A stretch of 32,712 nucleotides of DNA from Proteobacteria bacterium UBA5122. Its GTDB lineage: Bacteria > Pseudomonadota > Gammaproteobacteria > Tenderiales > Tenderiaceae. The notes under the pieces were generated by a model. It saw only the letters and a list, made by a program, of their open reading frames with translations. It searched no databases and was not told the DNA's origin. A program made the translations under genes and the position numbers. Below are positions 1-7,704 of this stretch, piece after piece (position 1 is the first letter of the stretch; each line of letters starts with the position of its first letter). The stretch spans positions 8,367 to 41,078 of the forward strand of contig DHYU01000039.1 in NCBI GenBank assembly GCA_002415485.1. Reading direction: 5' to 3'.

Positions 1-562
1 GCTTACCCTTGGGCGCCTTAGCCCCCTGCTCCAGAATTTCCAACGAGGTAAACATCACCTGCTCAAGAATACGACCATCCAGATCCACCAAATCCGACTT
101 CAACAGCAGGCCGGAGTCGGCATCCAGCCAGAGGCGATAACCATAGCGGTATTCATCTTTCGGCAGGATGTTCAGCACCTGACTATTGCGGCCAGCAACA
201 CGGTCCTGCAGCCCCAGGCTAAGTTCATATTGCCCGCTGACCCCGGAGCCTTGAGCCGTAAAGGCCTGGAATTGATCACCGGTGCTGCGCGTCAGTTCAC
301 GTGCCTCGCCAGTCAAGGTCGATATTAATTCAAACTCACCATCGACACCTGTGATATGCCGCACATGCATTGCCGCCAGCTGATCGCCACGACGATAGAC
401 AAAGACGCCCTCATAGCTCAACTGACGCAAGGCAAATGACATGGTCTCCAGCCAGGCCTTGGCGACACCTTCATTTGCATGACTGAGCTGAGAAAAACTA
501 CTGGCAGCAAGCAGCAACACCAGCAACAAACCGAACCGGGACTTCCCTCCAACTGACACCAT
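1..562 (-). CDS. rseB: Sigma-E regulatory protein RseB/MucB, 3' part missing
   Basis: This is the N-terminal part (about 187 codons) of the periplasmic RseB/MucB protein; the rest lies beyond the left edge. RseB binds the periplasmic tail of the anti-sigma factor RseA and shields it from proteolysis until lipoprotein or LPS signals are sensed. The reading frame stays open from the ATG at 562 to base 1. It begins with a signal peptide: a basic start (GGKSR), a leucine-rich core, then QLSHA before the likely cleavage site, followed by the soluble lipoprotein-binding fold (YEGVFVYRRGDQL, then MHVRHITGVDGE). It starts 13 nt after the rseA stop with a GGGAG ribosome site, so it belongs to the rpoE operon. 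Family assignment rests on sequence resemblance and gene order. Confidence 0.9.
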   Translation of the reverse strand, partial: MVSVGGKSRFGLLLVLLLAASSFSQLSHANEGVAKAWLETMSFALRQLSYEGVFVYRRGDQLAAMHVRHITGVDGEFELISTLTGEARELTRSTGDQFQAFTAQGSGVSGQYELSLGLQDRVAGRNSQVLNILPKDEYRYGYRLWLDADSGLLLKSDLVDLDGRILEQVMFTSLEILEQGAKAPKGK

Positions 563-575
563 TACCACTCCCTGA

Positions 576-1268
576 TTATTGGGTGCCTGACTCTGGTGCG
601 GAATGCATCACCACCCGGGCGTTAGGCAGCACGCGCGCAGCACTAGCGCTGGCTTGGCTGGAGACATTTTGATGATCATAAAGAAAGGTATTAAGACGAG
701 ATTCAACGGCAGGCGCAGATACATCCCAGCGCGCAGCGGATACTGTCGCCAACTCACGATTATCCACTTGGAAACGCGGCGGCGTCACCGTTGCCACCTG
801 TTGCGGTACGACACTAGAGACAGGAGCAACAACGGTCGGGGCATTATCAGCTACTCGTACTGCCCCCCCTTCATCAACCCCCATGACACCGAAGCCAAGG
901 TAGGCCACCATCGCTACCGATGCGGCGACAGAAAAACCCACTGCGGGGCGAGTAACGACCGACTTACGAGTCGGCAAGGTTTTGACATTGGAAGCTGTAA
1001 TAGTCGGCGCAGCTGTTTCTTCCATATGAGATGCAATACGCACAGGGATGTCTTCTCGGCTGATTGCAGCGGCAACTCGATCTGCAAACCCGGCATCCAT
1101 ATGTGGTGGCAGGTTCTTGCGCATGGCGTCACCGATCATATGGTATCGCTGCCAACACTGTTTCTGCATCTGATCCATACGCAACTGACGCATCGCATCC
1201 GCCATTTCCTGCGGGCTTAGCTCACCATCCATCAATGCAGAAATTTGTTCTTTCATGTCATCAGCCAT
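576..1268 (-). CDS. rseA: Anti-sigma-E factor RseA
   Basis: RseA is an inner-membrane anti-sigma factor that holds RpoE inactive and is degraded stepwise under envelope stress. The N-terminal cytoplasmic domain shows the family's opening pattern (QISALMDGELSPQE, then CWQRYHMIGDAMR). A hydrophobic segment at about residues 110-130 of 230 is the single membrane span. The periplasmic tail ends in LPNARVVMHS, where RseB would bind. I chose the ATG at 1268 because a GAGG lies 10 nt before it; the alternative ATG at 1277 (three residues longer) has the same GAGG only one base away. It sits between rpoE and rseB in the usual order. Confidence 0.92.
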   Translation of the reverse strand: MADDMKEQISALMDGELSPQEMADAMRQLRMDQMQKQCWQRYHMIGDAMRKNLPPHMDAGFADRVAAAISREDIPVRIASHMEETAAPTITASNVKTLPTRKSVVTRPAVGFSVAASVAMVAYLGFGVMGVDEGGAVRVADNAPTVVAPVSSVVPQQVATVTPPRFQVDNRELATVSAARWDVSAPAVESRLNTFLYDHQNVSSQASASAARVLPNARVVMHSAPESGTQ

Positions 1269-1295
1269 AATTGCCATGCCTCGTATGAGTCTATT

Positions 1296-1877
1296 TTACA
1301 GCAAAGGTTCCAAACGCTTTTGAATTGCCTCACGGGCACGGAAAATCCGCGAACGGACCGTTCCCACTGGGCACCCCATCGCCTCAGCGATCTCTTCGTA
1401 CGTCAATCCTTCAAGCTCGCGCAACGTAATAGCAGTGCGCAGATCTTCCGGCAGCTGTTGCATCGCATCTGCCACCGTTCGCTCCACCTGATCCTTGAGC
1501 AACATGCCTTCCGGTGTGTCGTATTCCCTAAGATCGGCCGCACCGTCATATTGTTCCGCCTCTTCGGCATCAATATCACTACCCGGCGGACGCCGCCCCA
1601 TCGCTACCAGGTGATTCTTCGCCGTATTGATGGCAATACGGTAGAGCCACGTATAAAAGGCACTATCGCCGCGAAAGTTGGGCAAGGCGCGGTAGGCTTT
1701 GATAAAGGCCTCCTGCGCCACATCATAAACCTCTGACGAATCATAAACATAGCGCGAAATCAGGTTCACCAGTTTGTTTTGATACTTCAATACCAGAAGA
1801 TCAAACGCCGCCTTGTCGCCCCCCTGCACTCGCGCTACGAGTTCTTGATCCGTGATGTTATCTCCCATCCGGAACAT
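1296..1877 (-). CDS. rpoE: RNA polymerase sigma-E factor (RpoE/AlgU)
   Basis: This is an ECF sigma factor of 193 aa, the normal length for RpoE/AlgU, directing transcription of envelope-stress genes. Region 2 carries the core-binding and -10-recognition segment (VYDVAQEAFIKAYRAL, then FYTWLYRIAINTAKNHL). Region 4 carries the helix-turn-helix that reads the -35 (LEGLTYEEIAEAMGCP, then GTVRSRIFRAREAIQKRL). The start could be the ATG at 1877 or the one at 1868; neither has a strong ribosome site. It is first in a minus-strand operon with rseA and rseB and is preceded by a sigma-E-type promoter, so autoregulation is expected. Confidence 0.96.
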   Translation of the reverse strand: MFRMGDNITDQELVARVQGGDKAAFDLLVLKYQNKLVNLISRYVYDSSEVYDVAQEAFIKAYRALPNFRGDSAFYTWLYRIAINTAKNHLVAMGRRPPGSDIDAEEAEQYDGAADLREYDTPEGMLLKDQVERTVADAMQQLPEDLRTAITLRELEGLTYEEIAEAMGCPVGTVRSRIFRAREAIQKRLEPLL

Positions 1878-1914
1878 CCATATTTATTATTAGTGTCAGC
1901 ATTTTATGTCAGGG

Positions 1915-1942
1915 GTAGACTACGCCTGTCGCAAGAGGTTCA
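1915..1942 (-). promoter_or_regulatory. Sigma-E-type autoregulatory promoter of rpoE
   Basis: Read on the minus strand, TGAACCT (1942-1936) is followed after exactly 16 bases by TCTAC (1919-1915). The sigma-E consensus is GGAACTT, 16-17 bases, TCtgA, so both elements and the spacing fit. Transcription would start near 1908, about 30 nt before the rpoE start codon. Prediction from pattern only. Confidence 0.6.
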
Positions 1943-2052
1943 ATTCGAATCCCAAAGGGCTAAATTATATGATAAGTTACTGAAACTAATTACCCTAGGA
2001 TTCCTTGTTTTTTATTTGCAGCATAGCTGCCTGTCTGCCGGTTAACGCCACC

Positions 2053-3654
2053 ATGCACCAAGCCCATTACGATGTCACGATTATCGGCGGCGGCGCTGCC
2101 GGTTTAACGCTAGCGCTCCATCTGGCAGGCAATGCCCGCGTCGCCGTCATCACCAAAGGCCCGCTCACCGAGGGCGCCACCTATTATGCCCAAGGCGGCA
2201 TCTCGGCGGTCATCGACGAAAGCGACTCCATCGACTCCCACATCGAGGACACCCTCAAGGCCGGTGCCGGCCTGTGCGACGAAGAGGTCGTGCACTACAC
2301 CGTGTCTCAAGGCAAAAGCGCCATCAAGTGGCTCATCGATTGTGGCGTACCCTTCACCCGCCAGACCCAGGCCGACGGCACCACCGCCCTGCACCTGACA
2401 CGCGAGGGTGGCCACAGTCATCGCCGTGTCATCCACGCCGCCGACAGCACCGGCCGCGCCGTCGAGACCACACTGGTCGGCCAGGTCAAACAACACCCGA
2501 ATATCGACATCCTCGAACACCATATCGCGATCGACCTGATCACCGGCAACAAGTTGGGACTCGATAACAATCAATGCTTCGGCTGCTATGTTTTGGATCG
2601 CAACACCGACCAGGTCATCACCATCGCCAGCCGCTTTACCGTGCTCGCCACCGGCGGCGCGGGCAAGGTCTACCTGTACACCAGCAACCCGGATGTCTCC
2701 ACCGGCGACGGCATCGCCATGGGCTGGCGCGCTGGCTGCCGCGTCGCCAACATGGAATTCATCCAGTTTCACCCGACCTGCCTCTACCATCCGCAGGCAA
2801 AATCGTTTTTGATCACCGAAGCGGTACGCGGCGAAGGCGGCCATCTGCTGCTACCCAACGGCCGCCGCTTCATGGAAAAGTACCACCCACAACGCGAACT
2901 GGCGCCACGCGATATCGTCGCCCGCGCCATCGACCACGAGATGAAAAAAGGCGGTCTTGACTGTGTCTATCTCGACATCAGCCACCAGCCTGCCGACTTC
3001 ATCCTCAGCCACTTCCCCAATGTCTATCGCACCTGCCTCGAGTACGGCATCGACATTACCAAGGAGGCGATCCCGGTGGTCCCGGCCGCGCACTACACCT
3101 GCGGCGGCATCCATGCCGATCTTAAAGGCCGCACCGACCTCGCCGGGCTCTACGCCATCGGTGAGACCGCCCACACCGGCCTACATGGTGCCAATCGCAT
3201 GGCCAGTAATTCGTTGTTGGAGTGCCTGGTCTTTGCCAAGGCCGCCGCCCACGACATCAGCCTACAGCTGCAAACCGCGACCGAGCTGCCACCACTACCC
3301 GCCTGGGATGAAAGCCGCGTCACGGATTCGGAAGAAGAGATCGTCATCGCCCACGACTGGGACGAACTGCGCCGAGTGATGTGGGACTACGTCGGCATTG
3401 TACGCACGGATAAACGTCTGCAGCGTGCGCTGAATCGCATAAAGCTGCTCGCTGCCGAGGCCGACGAGCACTATGCCAACTACAAGGTCAGCAACGACCT
3501 GCTGGAGCTGCGCAATCTGATCACCGTCGCCGAGCTGATCGTCCGCTCGGCCCTATCGCGCAAGGAAAGTCGCGGCCTGCACTACACGCTGGACTACCCA
3601 GACACCCTGCCAGGCACGGGCGAAAACACCGTGCTCAGCCCCGATCCTCACTAG
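2053..3654 (+). CDS. nadB: L-aspartate oxidase
   Basis: NadB is a cytoplasmic FAD enzyme that oxidises L-aspartate to iminoaspartate, the first step of de novo NAD synthesis. The 533-aa product has the Rossmann GGGAAG at residues 12-17, the AQGGISAVI segment, the active-site arginine region RELAPRDIVARAID and the C-terminal FAD motif HGANRMASNSLLECLVF. It is homologous to SdhA in this window, but the residue matching the FAD-bonding histidine of SdhA is an alanine (EGATYYAQGG against RSHTVAAQGG), as expected for non-covalent FAD. I chose the ATG at 2053 because homology begins there; an upstream TTG at 2005 would add residues not typical of the family. A small hairpin (GCAGC, ATA, GCTGC; 2018-2030) lies just upstream. 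The gene is divergent from rpoE, a common neighbourhood. Confidence 0.96.
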   Translation: MHQAHYDVTIIGGGAAGLTLALHLAGNARVAVITKGPLTEGATYYAQGGISAVIDESDSIDSHIEDTLKAGAGLCDEEVVHYTVSQGKSAIKWLIDCGVPFTRQTQADGTTALHLTREGGHSHRRVIHAADSTGRAVETTLVGQVKQHPNIDILEHHIAIDLITGNKLGLDNNQCFGCYVLDRNTDQVITIASRFTVLATGGAGKVYLYTSNPDVSTGDGIAMGWRAGCRVANMEFIQFHPTCLYHPQAKSFLITEAVRGEGGHLLLPNGRRFMEKYHPQRELAPRDIVARAIDHEMKKGGLDCVYLDISHQPADFILSHFPNVYRTCLEYGIDITKEAIPVVPAAHYTCGGIHADLKGRTDLAGLYAIGETAHTGLHGANRMASNSLLECLVFAKAAAHDISLQLQTATELPPLPAWDESRVTDSEEEIVIAHDWDELRRVMWDYVGIVRTDKRLQRALNRIKLLAAEADEHYANYKVSNDLLELRNLITVAELIVRSALSRKESRGLHYTLDYPDTLPGTGENTVLSPDPH

Positions 3655-3673
3655 GGTCGGGCGACAGACCCTA
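3652..3673. terminator. Hairpin between converging nadB and ygfX
   Basis: TAGGGTC (3652-3658) pairs with GACCCTA (3667-3673) across an 8-base loop. The first arm begins with the nadB stop codon and the second ends with the ygfX stop codon read in reverse. No U-tract follows on either strand, so it is at best a weak bidirectional terminator or a 3'-end-protecting hairpin. Confidence 0.4.
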
Positions 3674-4129
3674 AGCAGCCGCGGTGGCCGCGCCGTTGCG
3701 CAGCCGCACCAATAGGCGACGGTAACTGGTGCTGTCGGTGGCGTCGGGCATGATCACCACCGCCCGCATGCGCCGCTGGCCTTCGACGGCAAAATGCATA
3801 ATCGTCATCCATGGGTGTGCAAAACTGCTGCCGAGCAGACGCGCATCCAGCACCTCGCCATTGCGCAGATTGAGCAACCAATCTTCGCCGCCTTCATTGA
3901 CCACACTCGACACCGCCCGCGTGCTCAACAGCATCACACTGCGGCGAAAGTGCAGTACAAAGCTCGCCGCCACCGCCGCCATCAATACCAATTTAACGCC
4001 CCAGGCCAGTTCGTATTGGCTCAACAACACCAAGGCCCCGCCATAGACAAACAACAACATGCCCGCCAACAGAAACGAGCCACGCAGGCCCACCCTAAAC
4101 GGTACTGCGAATCGCTTGGACGATATCAT
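3671..4129 (-). CDS. YgfX/CptA-like membrane protein
   Basis: This 152-aa protein has two adjacent hydrophobic helices near the N-terminus (about residues 17-36 and 43-60) followed by a soluble C-terminal domain, the layout of the YgfX (DUF1434, CptA) family. In E. coli, ygfX is encoded directly after sdhE (ygfY) and the two proteins have been reported to interact; YgfX has been proposed as the toxin of a toxin-antitoxin pair acting on cytoskeletal proteins, a claim still debated. Here its start overlaps the end of sdhE by 35 nt, so translation is probably coupled. The C-terminus is arginine- and alanine-rich (RRLLVRLRNGAATAAA). Assignment rests on position, topology and length more than on motif identity. 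Confidence 0.7.
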   Translation of the reverse strand: MISSKRFAVPFRVGLRGSFLLAGMLLFVYGGALVLLSQYELAWGVKLVLMAAVAASFVLHFRRSVMLLSTRAVSSVVNEGGEDWLLNLRNGEVLDARLLGSSFAHPWMTIMHFAVEGQRRMRAVVIMPDATDSTSYRRLLVRLRNGAATAAA

Positions 4130-4373
4130 TGAGCGCGGAGTCCTCCGGTTGTTTTTGTAGCATCAATACCTCCAGCAGATCCTGGTCACCCAGATCCAGC
4201 AATCGGTAAAAATGCTCTTTTTCAGAATCAGAAAGATGATCGTAACCACGATCGAGAAAGGCCTGTAAAAACAGGTCCAGCTCCAACATGCCACGGCGAC
4301 AACGCCAGCGCAGGCGGGCTATTTGCGCCTGCTTTTCTTCATCGATCGAGTTCAAGTCAGGCGCGGCGTTCAT
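4095..4373 (-). CDS. sdhE: FAD assembly factor SdhE
   Basis: SdhE (YgfY, Sdh5 family) is a small cytoplasmic protein that promotes covalent attachment of FAD to SdhA. The 92-aa product has the diagnostic RGxxE motif at residues 27-31 (RGMLE), inside the segment RWRCRRGMLELD, and the conserved later segment around LLDLGDQDLLEVL. Its ATG overlaps the sdhB stop by one base (TAATG). It is therefore translated as the fifth gene of the sdh operon, next to its client, and is followed by ygfX. Confidence 0.95.
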   Translation of the reverse strand: MNAAPDLNSIDEEKQAQIARLRWRCRRGMLELDLFLQAFLDRGYDHLSDSEKEHFYRLLDLGDQDLLEVLMLQKQPEDSALNDIVQAIRSTV

Positions 4374-5077
4374 TAGACGTAATGCTTCAACATAATCTTT
4401 TTAATCTCACCAATCGCCTTGGTGGGATTCAGCCCCTTCGGGCAGACGTTGGTACAGTTCATGATGCTATGGCATCGAAACAGACGATACGGCCCTTCGA
4501 GTTCATCCAGCCGCTGCGCCGTCGACTGATCGCGGCTGTCGGCAATAAACCGATACGCCTGCAATAAGGCAGCCGGGCCACGGAATTTATCCGGATTCCA
4601 CCAGAATGACGGGCACGAGGTCGAACAGCTGGCGCACAGAATGCACTCATACAGACCATCCAGCTTGTCGCGATCTTCCGGCGACTGGCGATACTCCTCT
4701 TCCGGTTCTGGGTCGTGCACCGTCAGGTACGGCTTGATCGAACGATACTGGTGATAGAACTGCTCCATATCCACCACCAGGTCGCGGATCACCGGCAGAC
4801 CGGGCAAGGGCCGCACCTCGACCGGCTGCTTCAACACCGCAATCGGTGTGATACAGGCCAGACCATTGGTGCCATTGATATTCAAACCATCGGAGCCACA
4901 CACCCCCTCACCGCAGGAGTGGCGAAAGACAAAACTCTCGTCTTCGGCCTTGATCTTGAGCAGGGCGTCGCGCAGCATCATGCCGGCATGCACCTCGATG
5001 GTGTAGTCCTGCATGTAGGGTTTGCTATCGGTCTCGGGGTTATAACGATAGATGGAAAAACGCATGGTCTGTGACAT
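4373..5077 (-). CDS. sdhB: Succinate dehydrogenase iron-sulfur subunit
   Basis: SdhB carries electrons from the SdhA flavin to quinone through three Fe-S centres at the cytoplasmic face of the membrane. In this 234-aa product the [2Fe-2S] ligands are Cys55, Cys60, Asp63 and Cys75, the same numbering as I recall for E. coli. The C-terminal ferredoxin domain has Cys145, 148 and 151 with Cys212 for [4Fe-4S], and Cys155, 202 and 208 for [3Fe-4S]. All ligands are present. The start ATG shares one base with the sdhA stop (TGATG), and the stop shares one base with the sdhE start, which indicates translational coupling. Confidence 0.98.
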   Translation of the reverse strand: MSQTMRFSIYRYNPETDSKPYMQDYTIEVHAGMMLRDALLKIKAEDESFVFRHSCGEGVCGSDGLNINGTNGLACITPIAVLKQPVEVRPLPGLPVIRDLVVDMEQFYHQYRSIKPYLTVHDPEPEEEYRQSPEDRDKLDGLYECILCASCSTSCPSFWWNPDKFRGPAALLQAYRFIADSRDQSTAQRLDELEGPYRLFRCHSIMNCTNVCPKGLNPTKAIGEIKKIMLKHYV

Positions 5078-6867
5078 CAGTAGACCCTCGCCTTCGGTGG
5101 GAACGATTCCACGGTCAACGGTTTGGTACGCACTGGTTTGTAATCCAGCTTGCGTCCTTCCTTGAAAAACAAGGTGTGCTTGAGCCAGTGCTCATCATCA
5201 CGCTCGGGATAATCCACACGCGAATGGGCGCCACGACTCTCGCGCCGCGCATGGGCCGAACACATGGTCGCCACGGCGATATCCATCAGATTTTCCAGCT
5301 CCAGCGCCTCAATCCGCGCAGTGTTAAAGATACGACTGTGGTCTTTGAGACGGACCGAGTCCATCTGCCCCTCCAGCTCGACAATCTTCTGCACACCTTC
5401 GGCCAACAGGTCTTCGGTGCGGAAGACACCGCAATAATCTTCCATCGCCTTTTTCAGGCGATTGCGCATCTCGCCGACACTGATGCCATCGCCCTTGCGA
5501 TCCCAACGCTGCAGGCGCGCCATCGTGCGTTCAATGCTGTCGCCCGTCATCGGCCTGTGGTAACGATTGGTTTGCAACTGTTCGATGATGTGATTGCCTG
5601 CGGCACGGCCAAAGACCACGATATCGAGCAGCGAGTTGCCGCCGAGTCGGTTGGCGCCATGCACCGAGACACACGCGCACTCGCCCGCCGCATACAGGCC
5701 AGGCACGACCTCTTCCGGCGTCTGCCCGGCTGGCGTCACAACCTGGCCGTGGCGGTTGGTCGGAATCCCGCCCATGGTGTAATGCGCCGTCGGATAGATC
5801 GGGATCGGTTCATTGACCGGGTCCATATGCAAAAAGGCCTGGATGGTGGCACGTATCCCCGGCAGGCGCTTCTGGATCACCTCAGGGCCGAGATGGTCCA
5901 GCTTCAGCATCACGTGATCGCCATCGGGACCGCAGCCACGCCCCTCCTTAACCTCGGTGTAGATCGCACGGCTAACCACATCGCGGCTGGCCAGATCCTT
6001 GGCGTGCGGCGCATAGCGTTCCATGAAACGCTCGCCATCCTTATTGAGCAGATAACCGCCCTCACCGCGCGCACCCTCGGTGATCAACATACCCTTGCCG
6101 GCGATGCCGGTCGGATGAAACTGGAAGAACTCCATATCCTGCAGCGGGATGCCGGCACGCAGTGCCATTGCCATGCCATCGCCAGTATTAATATGGGCAT
6201 TGGTGTTCGTGCGATAGATCTGGCCCGCTCCGCCCGTAGCCAGCAGCGTGGCCTTGGCTTCGATAATGAGTGGTTTACCGGTTTCGATCTCAAGCACGAC
6301 CGCACCCAGGATGTAACCGTCATCATCGACGATCAGATCGAGCGCAAAGTATTCATCGAAGAAATGCGTCTTGGCGCGGATGTTTTGTTGGTACAAGGAA
6401 TGCAGAATCGCATGACCGGTGCGATCGGCCGCGGCGCAGGTCCGCGCCGCCTGCTCACCACCGAAATTCTGGCTCTGACCACCAAACGGACGCTGATAGA
6501 TCTTGCCATTATCGAGGCGTGAGAACGGCACCCCGGCATGTTCCAGCTCCACCACCAAACGCGGTGCGGTACGACACATGTATTCGATCGCATCCTGGTC
6601 ACCTAGATAGTCGCCACCCTTCACGGTGTCAAACATGTGCCAGTGCCAGTTATCGGGCAATACATTGGCCAGCGCGGCATTGATCCCGCCCTGCGCCGCC
6701 ACCGTGTGTGAACGTGTTGGAAACACCTTCGACACCACCGCCACATGGGCATCGGCACGCGCCAGTTGCAGGGCTGCCTGCAGACCACCACCTCCGGCAC
6801 CGATCACCAGCGCATCAAATTTACGTCGCGGCAAGTCTTGCGCCACTGTTGTTTCTCCTGATGTCAT
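5077..6867 (-). CDS. sdhA: Succinate dehydrogenase flavoprotein subunit
   Basis: SdhA is the catalytic subunit that oxidises succinate to fumarate with covalently bound FAD. The 596-aa product shows the dinucleotide fold GAGGGG (about residues 23-28), the FAD-bonding His54 in TRSHTVAAQGGIN, the substrate and arginine region FMERYAPHAKDLASRDVV, and the C-terminal HGANRLGGNSLLDIVVFGR. I chose the ATG at 6867 because it overlaps the sdhD stop in an ATGA arrangement and the homology begins there; an in-frame ATG at 6900 lies inside sdhD. It is third in the sdhCDAB-sdhE-ygfX operon. Confidence 0.98.
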   Translation of the reverse strand: MTSGETTVAQDLPRRKFDALVIGAGGGGLQAALQLARADAHVAVVSKVFPTRSHTVAAQGGINAALANVLPDNWHWHMFDTVKGGDYLGDQDAIEYMCRTAPRLVVELEHAGVPFSRLDNGKIYQRPFGGQSQNFGGEQAARTCAAADRTGHAILHSLYQQNIRAKTHFFDEYFALDLIVDDDGYILGAVVLEIETGKPLIIEAKATLLATGGAGQIYRTNTNAHINTGDGMAMALRAGIPLQDMEFFQFHPTGIAGKGMLITEGARGEGGYLLNKDGERFMERYAPHAKDLASRDVVSRAIYTEVKEGRGCGPDGDHVMLKLDHLGPEVIQKRLPGIRATIQAFLHMDPVNEPIPIYPTAHYTMGGIPTNRHGQVVTPAGQTPEEVVPGLYAAGECACVSVHGANRLGGNSLLDIVVFGRAAGNHIIEQLQTNRYHRPMTGDSIERTMARLQRWDRKGDGISVGEMRNRLKKAMEDYCGVFRTEDLLAEGVQKIVELEGQMDSVRLKDHSRIFNTARIEALELENLMDIAVATMCSAHARRESRGAHSRVDYPERDDEHWLKHTLFFKEGRKLDYKPVRTKPLTVESFPPKARVY

Positions 6868-7205
6868 AGCGCCCCCGCCAGAAATACCTTCACCACCCAC
6901 AAGGCCAGCAAGATCATGGTGATCGCCAGCGACACCAACAAACCCATGCGCACAGCGAAGGGTTTGATGTAATCAATCAACACATCACGAACCCCCACCC
7001 AGGCATGCCAAAACAGGGCAATAAAAAACCCTGCCGTCGCCAGCTGCATCGGTGTAGACGCAAACCAATCACTCCAGGCCTGAAAGGTGTTCGGCTGACA
7101 GAATGCCAACACACCCAGGAAATAAAACAGGAACACGGCCATGTAGATCGCCGAGATCCGCTGCGCCAACCAGGCATGTAGGCCACTCGCCGCGCGCCAA
7201 CTCAT
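6864..7205 (-). CDS. sdhD: Succinate dehydrogenase membrane anchor SdhD
   Basis: SdhD is one of two small membrane subunits that bind haem b and quinone. The 113-aa product has three hydrophobic helices. His67 in FWHAWVGVRDVLIDYI is the likely haem ligand, and Asp78-Tyr79 stand at the spacing of the E. coli quinone-site Asp82-Tyr83 relative to His71. The ATG at 7205 overlaps the sdhC stop by four bases (ATGA). Longer starts would run back into sdhC and lack homology. Confidence 0.95.
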   Translation of the reverse strand: MSWRAASGLHAWLAQRISAIYMAVFLFYFLGVLAFCQPNTFQAWSDWFASTPMQLATAGFFIALFWHAWVGVRDVLIDYIKPFAVRMGLLVSLAITMILLALWVVKVFLAGAL

Positions 7206-7588
7206 AAGATGATTACCATTGCCAACAACAAACCCACGATGCCGCCGCCATTCACCAGCCACGCGCCCAGGCGCGCCTTGTCGAGCGCAATACCGACATC
7301 GATATCGAGCAGCAAAAACCGTATCCCGGCCAGCAGGTGATGCGTCAGCGCCCACGCCAACAACAACGATGCCAGCTTCATCAACGGCGTCTGCAACAAT
7401 TCGCCTATATAGGCATAACCCGCAGCGCTACTGAGCGACTGATCAAACATCCAGATCACGAAAGGAAGGGAGAGAAAGATCAACACACCTGAGATGCGGT
7501 GCCCGATCGACGCAATCGCCGTCACGGGCTGACGGATGCGTAGCAGATTTAAATAAACCGGCCTTGGTTTAATATTTTTATTTTTCAT
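7202..7588 (-). CDS. sdhC: Succinate dehydrogenase cytochrome b556 subunit SdhC
   Basis: SdhC forms the quinone-reducing site and half of the haem b site. In this 128-aa product the first family signature is SIGHRISG, with Ser27 and Arg31 at the E. coli quinone-site positions. The second is HHLLAGIRFLLLD, where His84 matches the haem ligand. Three membrane helices are visible. It is the first gene of the operon; an upstream promoter is predicted at 7616-7644. The ribosome site is weak. Confidence 0.96.
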   Translation of the reverse strand: MKNKNIKPRPVYLNLLRIRQPVTAIASIGHRISGVLIFLSLPFVIWMFDQSLSSAAGYAYIGELLQTPLMKLASLLLAWALTHHLLAGIRFLLLDIDVGIALDKARLGAWLVNGGGIVGLLLAMVIIL

Positions 7589-7615
7589 ATGGCTCGCAAG
7601 TGTAACTGACTCCCG

Positions 7616-7644
7616 ATATTAGTCCAATCTTACCCATTCGCCAA
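7616..7644 (-). promoter_or_regulatory. Sigma-70-type promoter for the sdh operon
   Basis: On the minus strand TTGGCG (7644-7639) and TAATAT (7621-7616) are separated by 17 bases, close to consensus. The start point would be near 7609, about 20 nt before sdhC. It interlocks with the opposing ygfZ promoter. Confidence 0.6.
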
Positions 7645-7658
7645 TATTTGGCTATTAT
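7630..7658 (+). promoter_or_regulatory. Sigma-70-type promoter for ygfZ
   Basis: TTACCC (7630-7635) and TATTAT (7653-7658) are 17 bases apart. The start point would be near 7665, which leaves a leader of about 40 nt before the ATG at 7705. This argues against the upstream in-frame ATG at 7648, which would lie inside the promoter. Confidence 0.55.
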
Positions 7659-7704
7659 GGCGAATCTTTTGGCCCGCAGTATGTTAGGACAGGTCGCATC
7701 AACC

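Noticed and set aside
5071..6522. Long plus-strand open frame opposite sdhA (483 codons)
   Set aside because: It is antisense to an intact, motif-complete sdhA; its length follows from GC-rich codon structure, and its sequence resembles no protein family I know.
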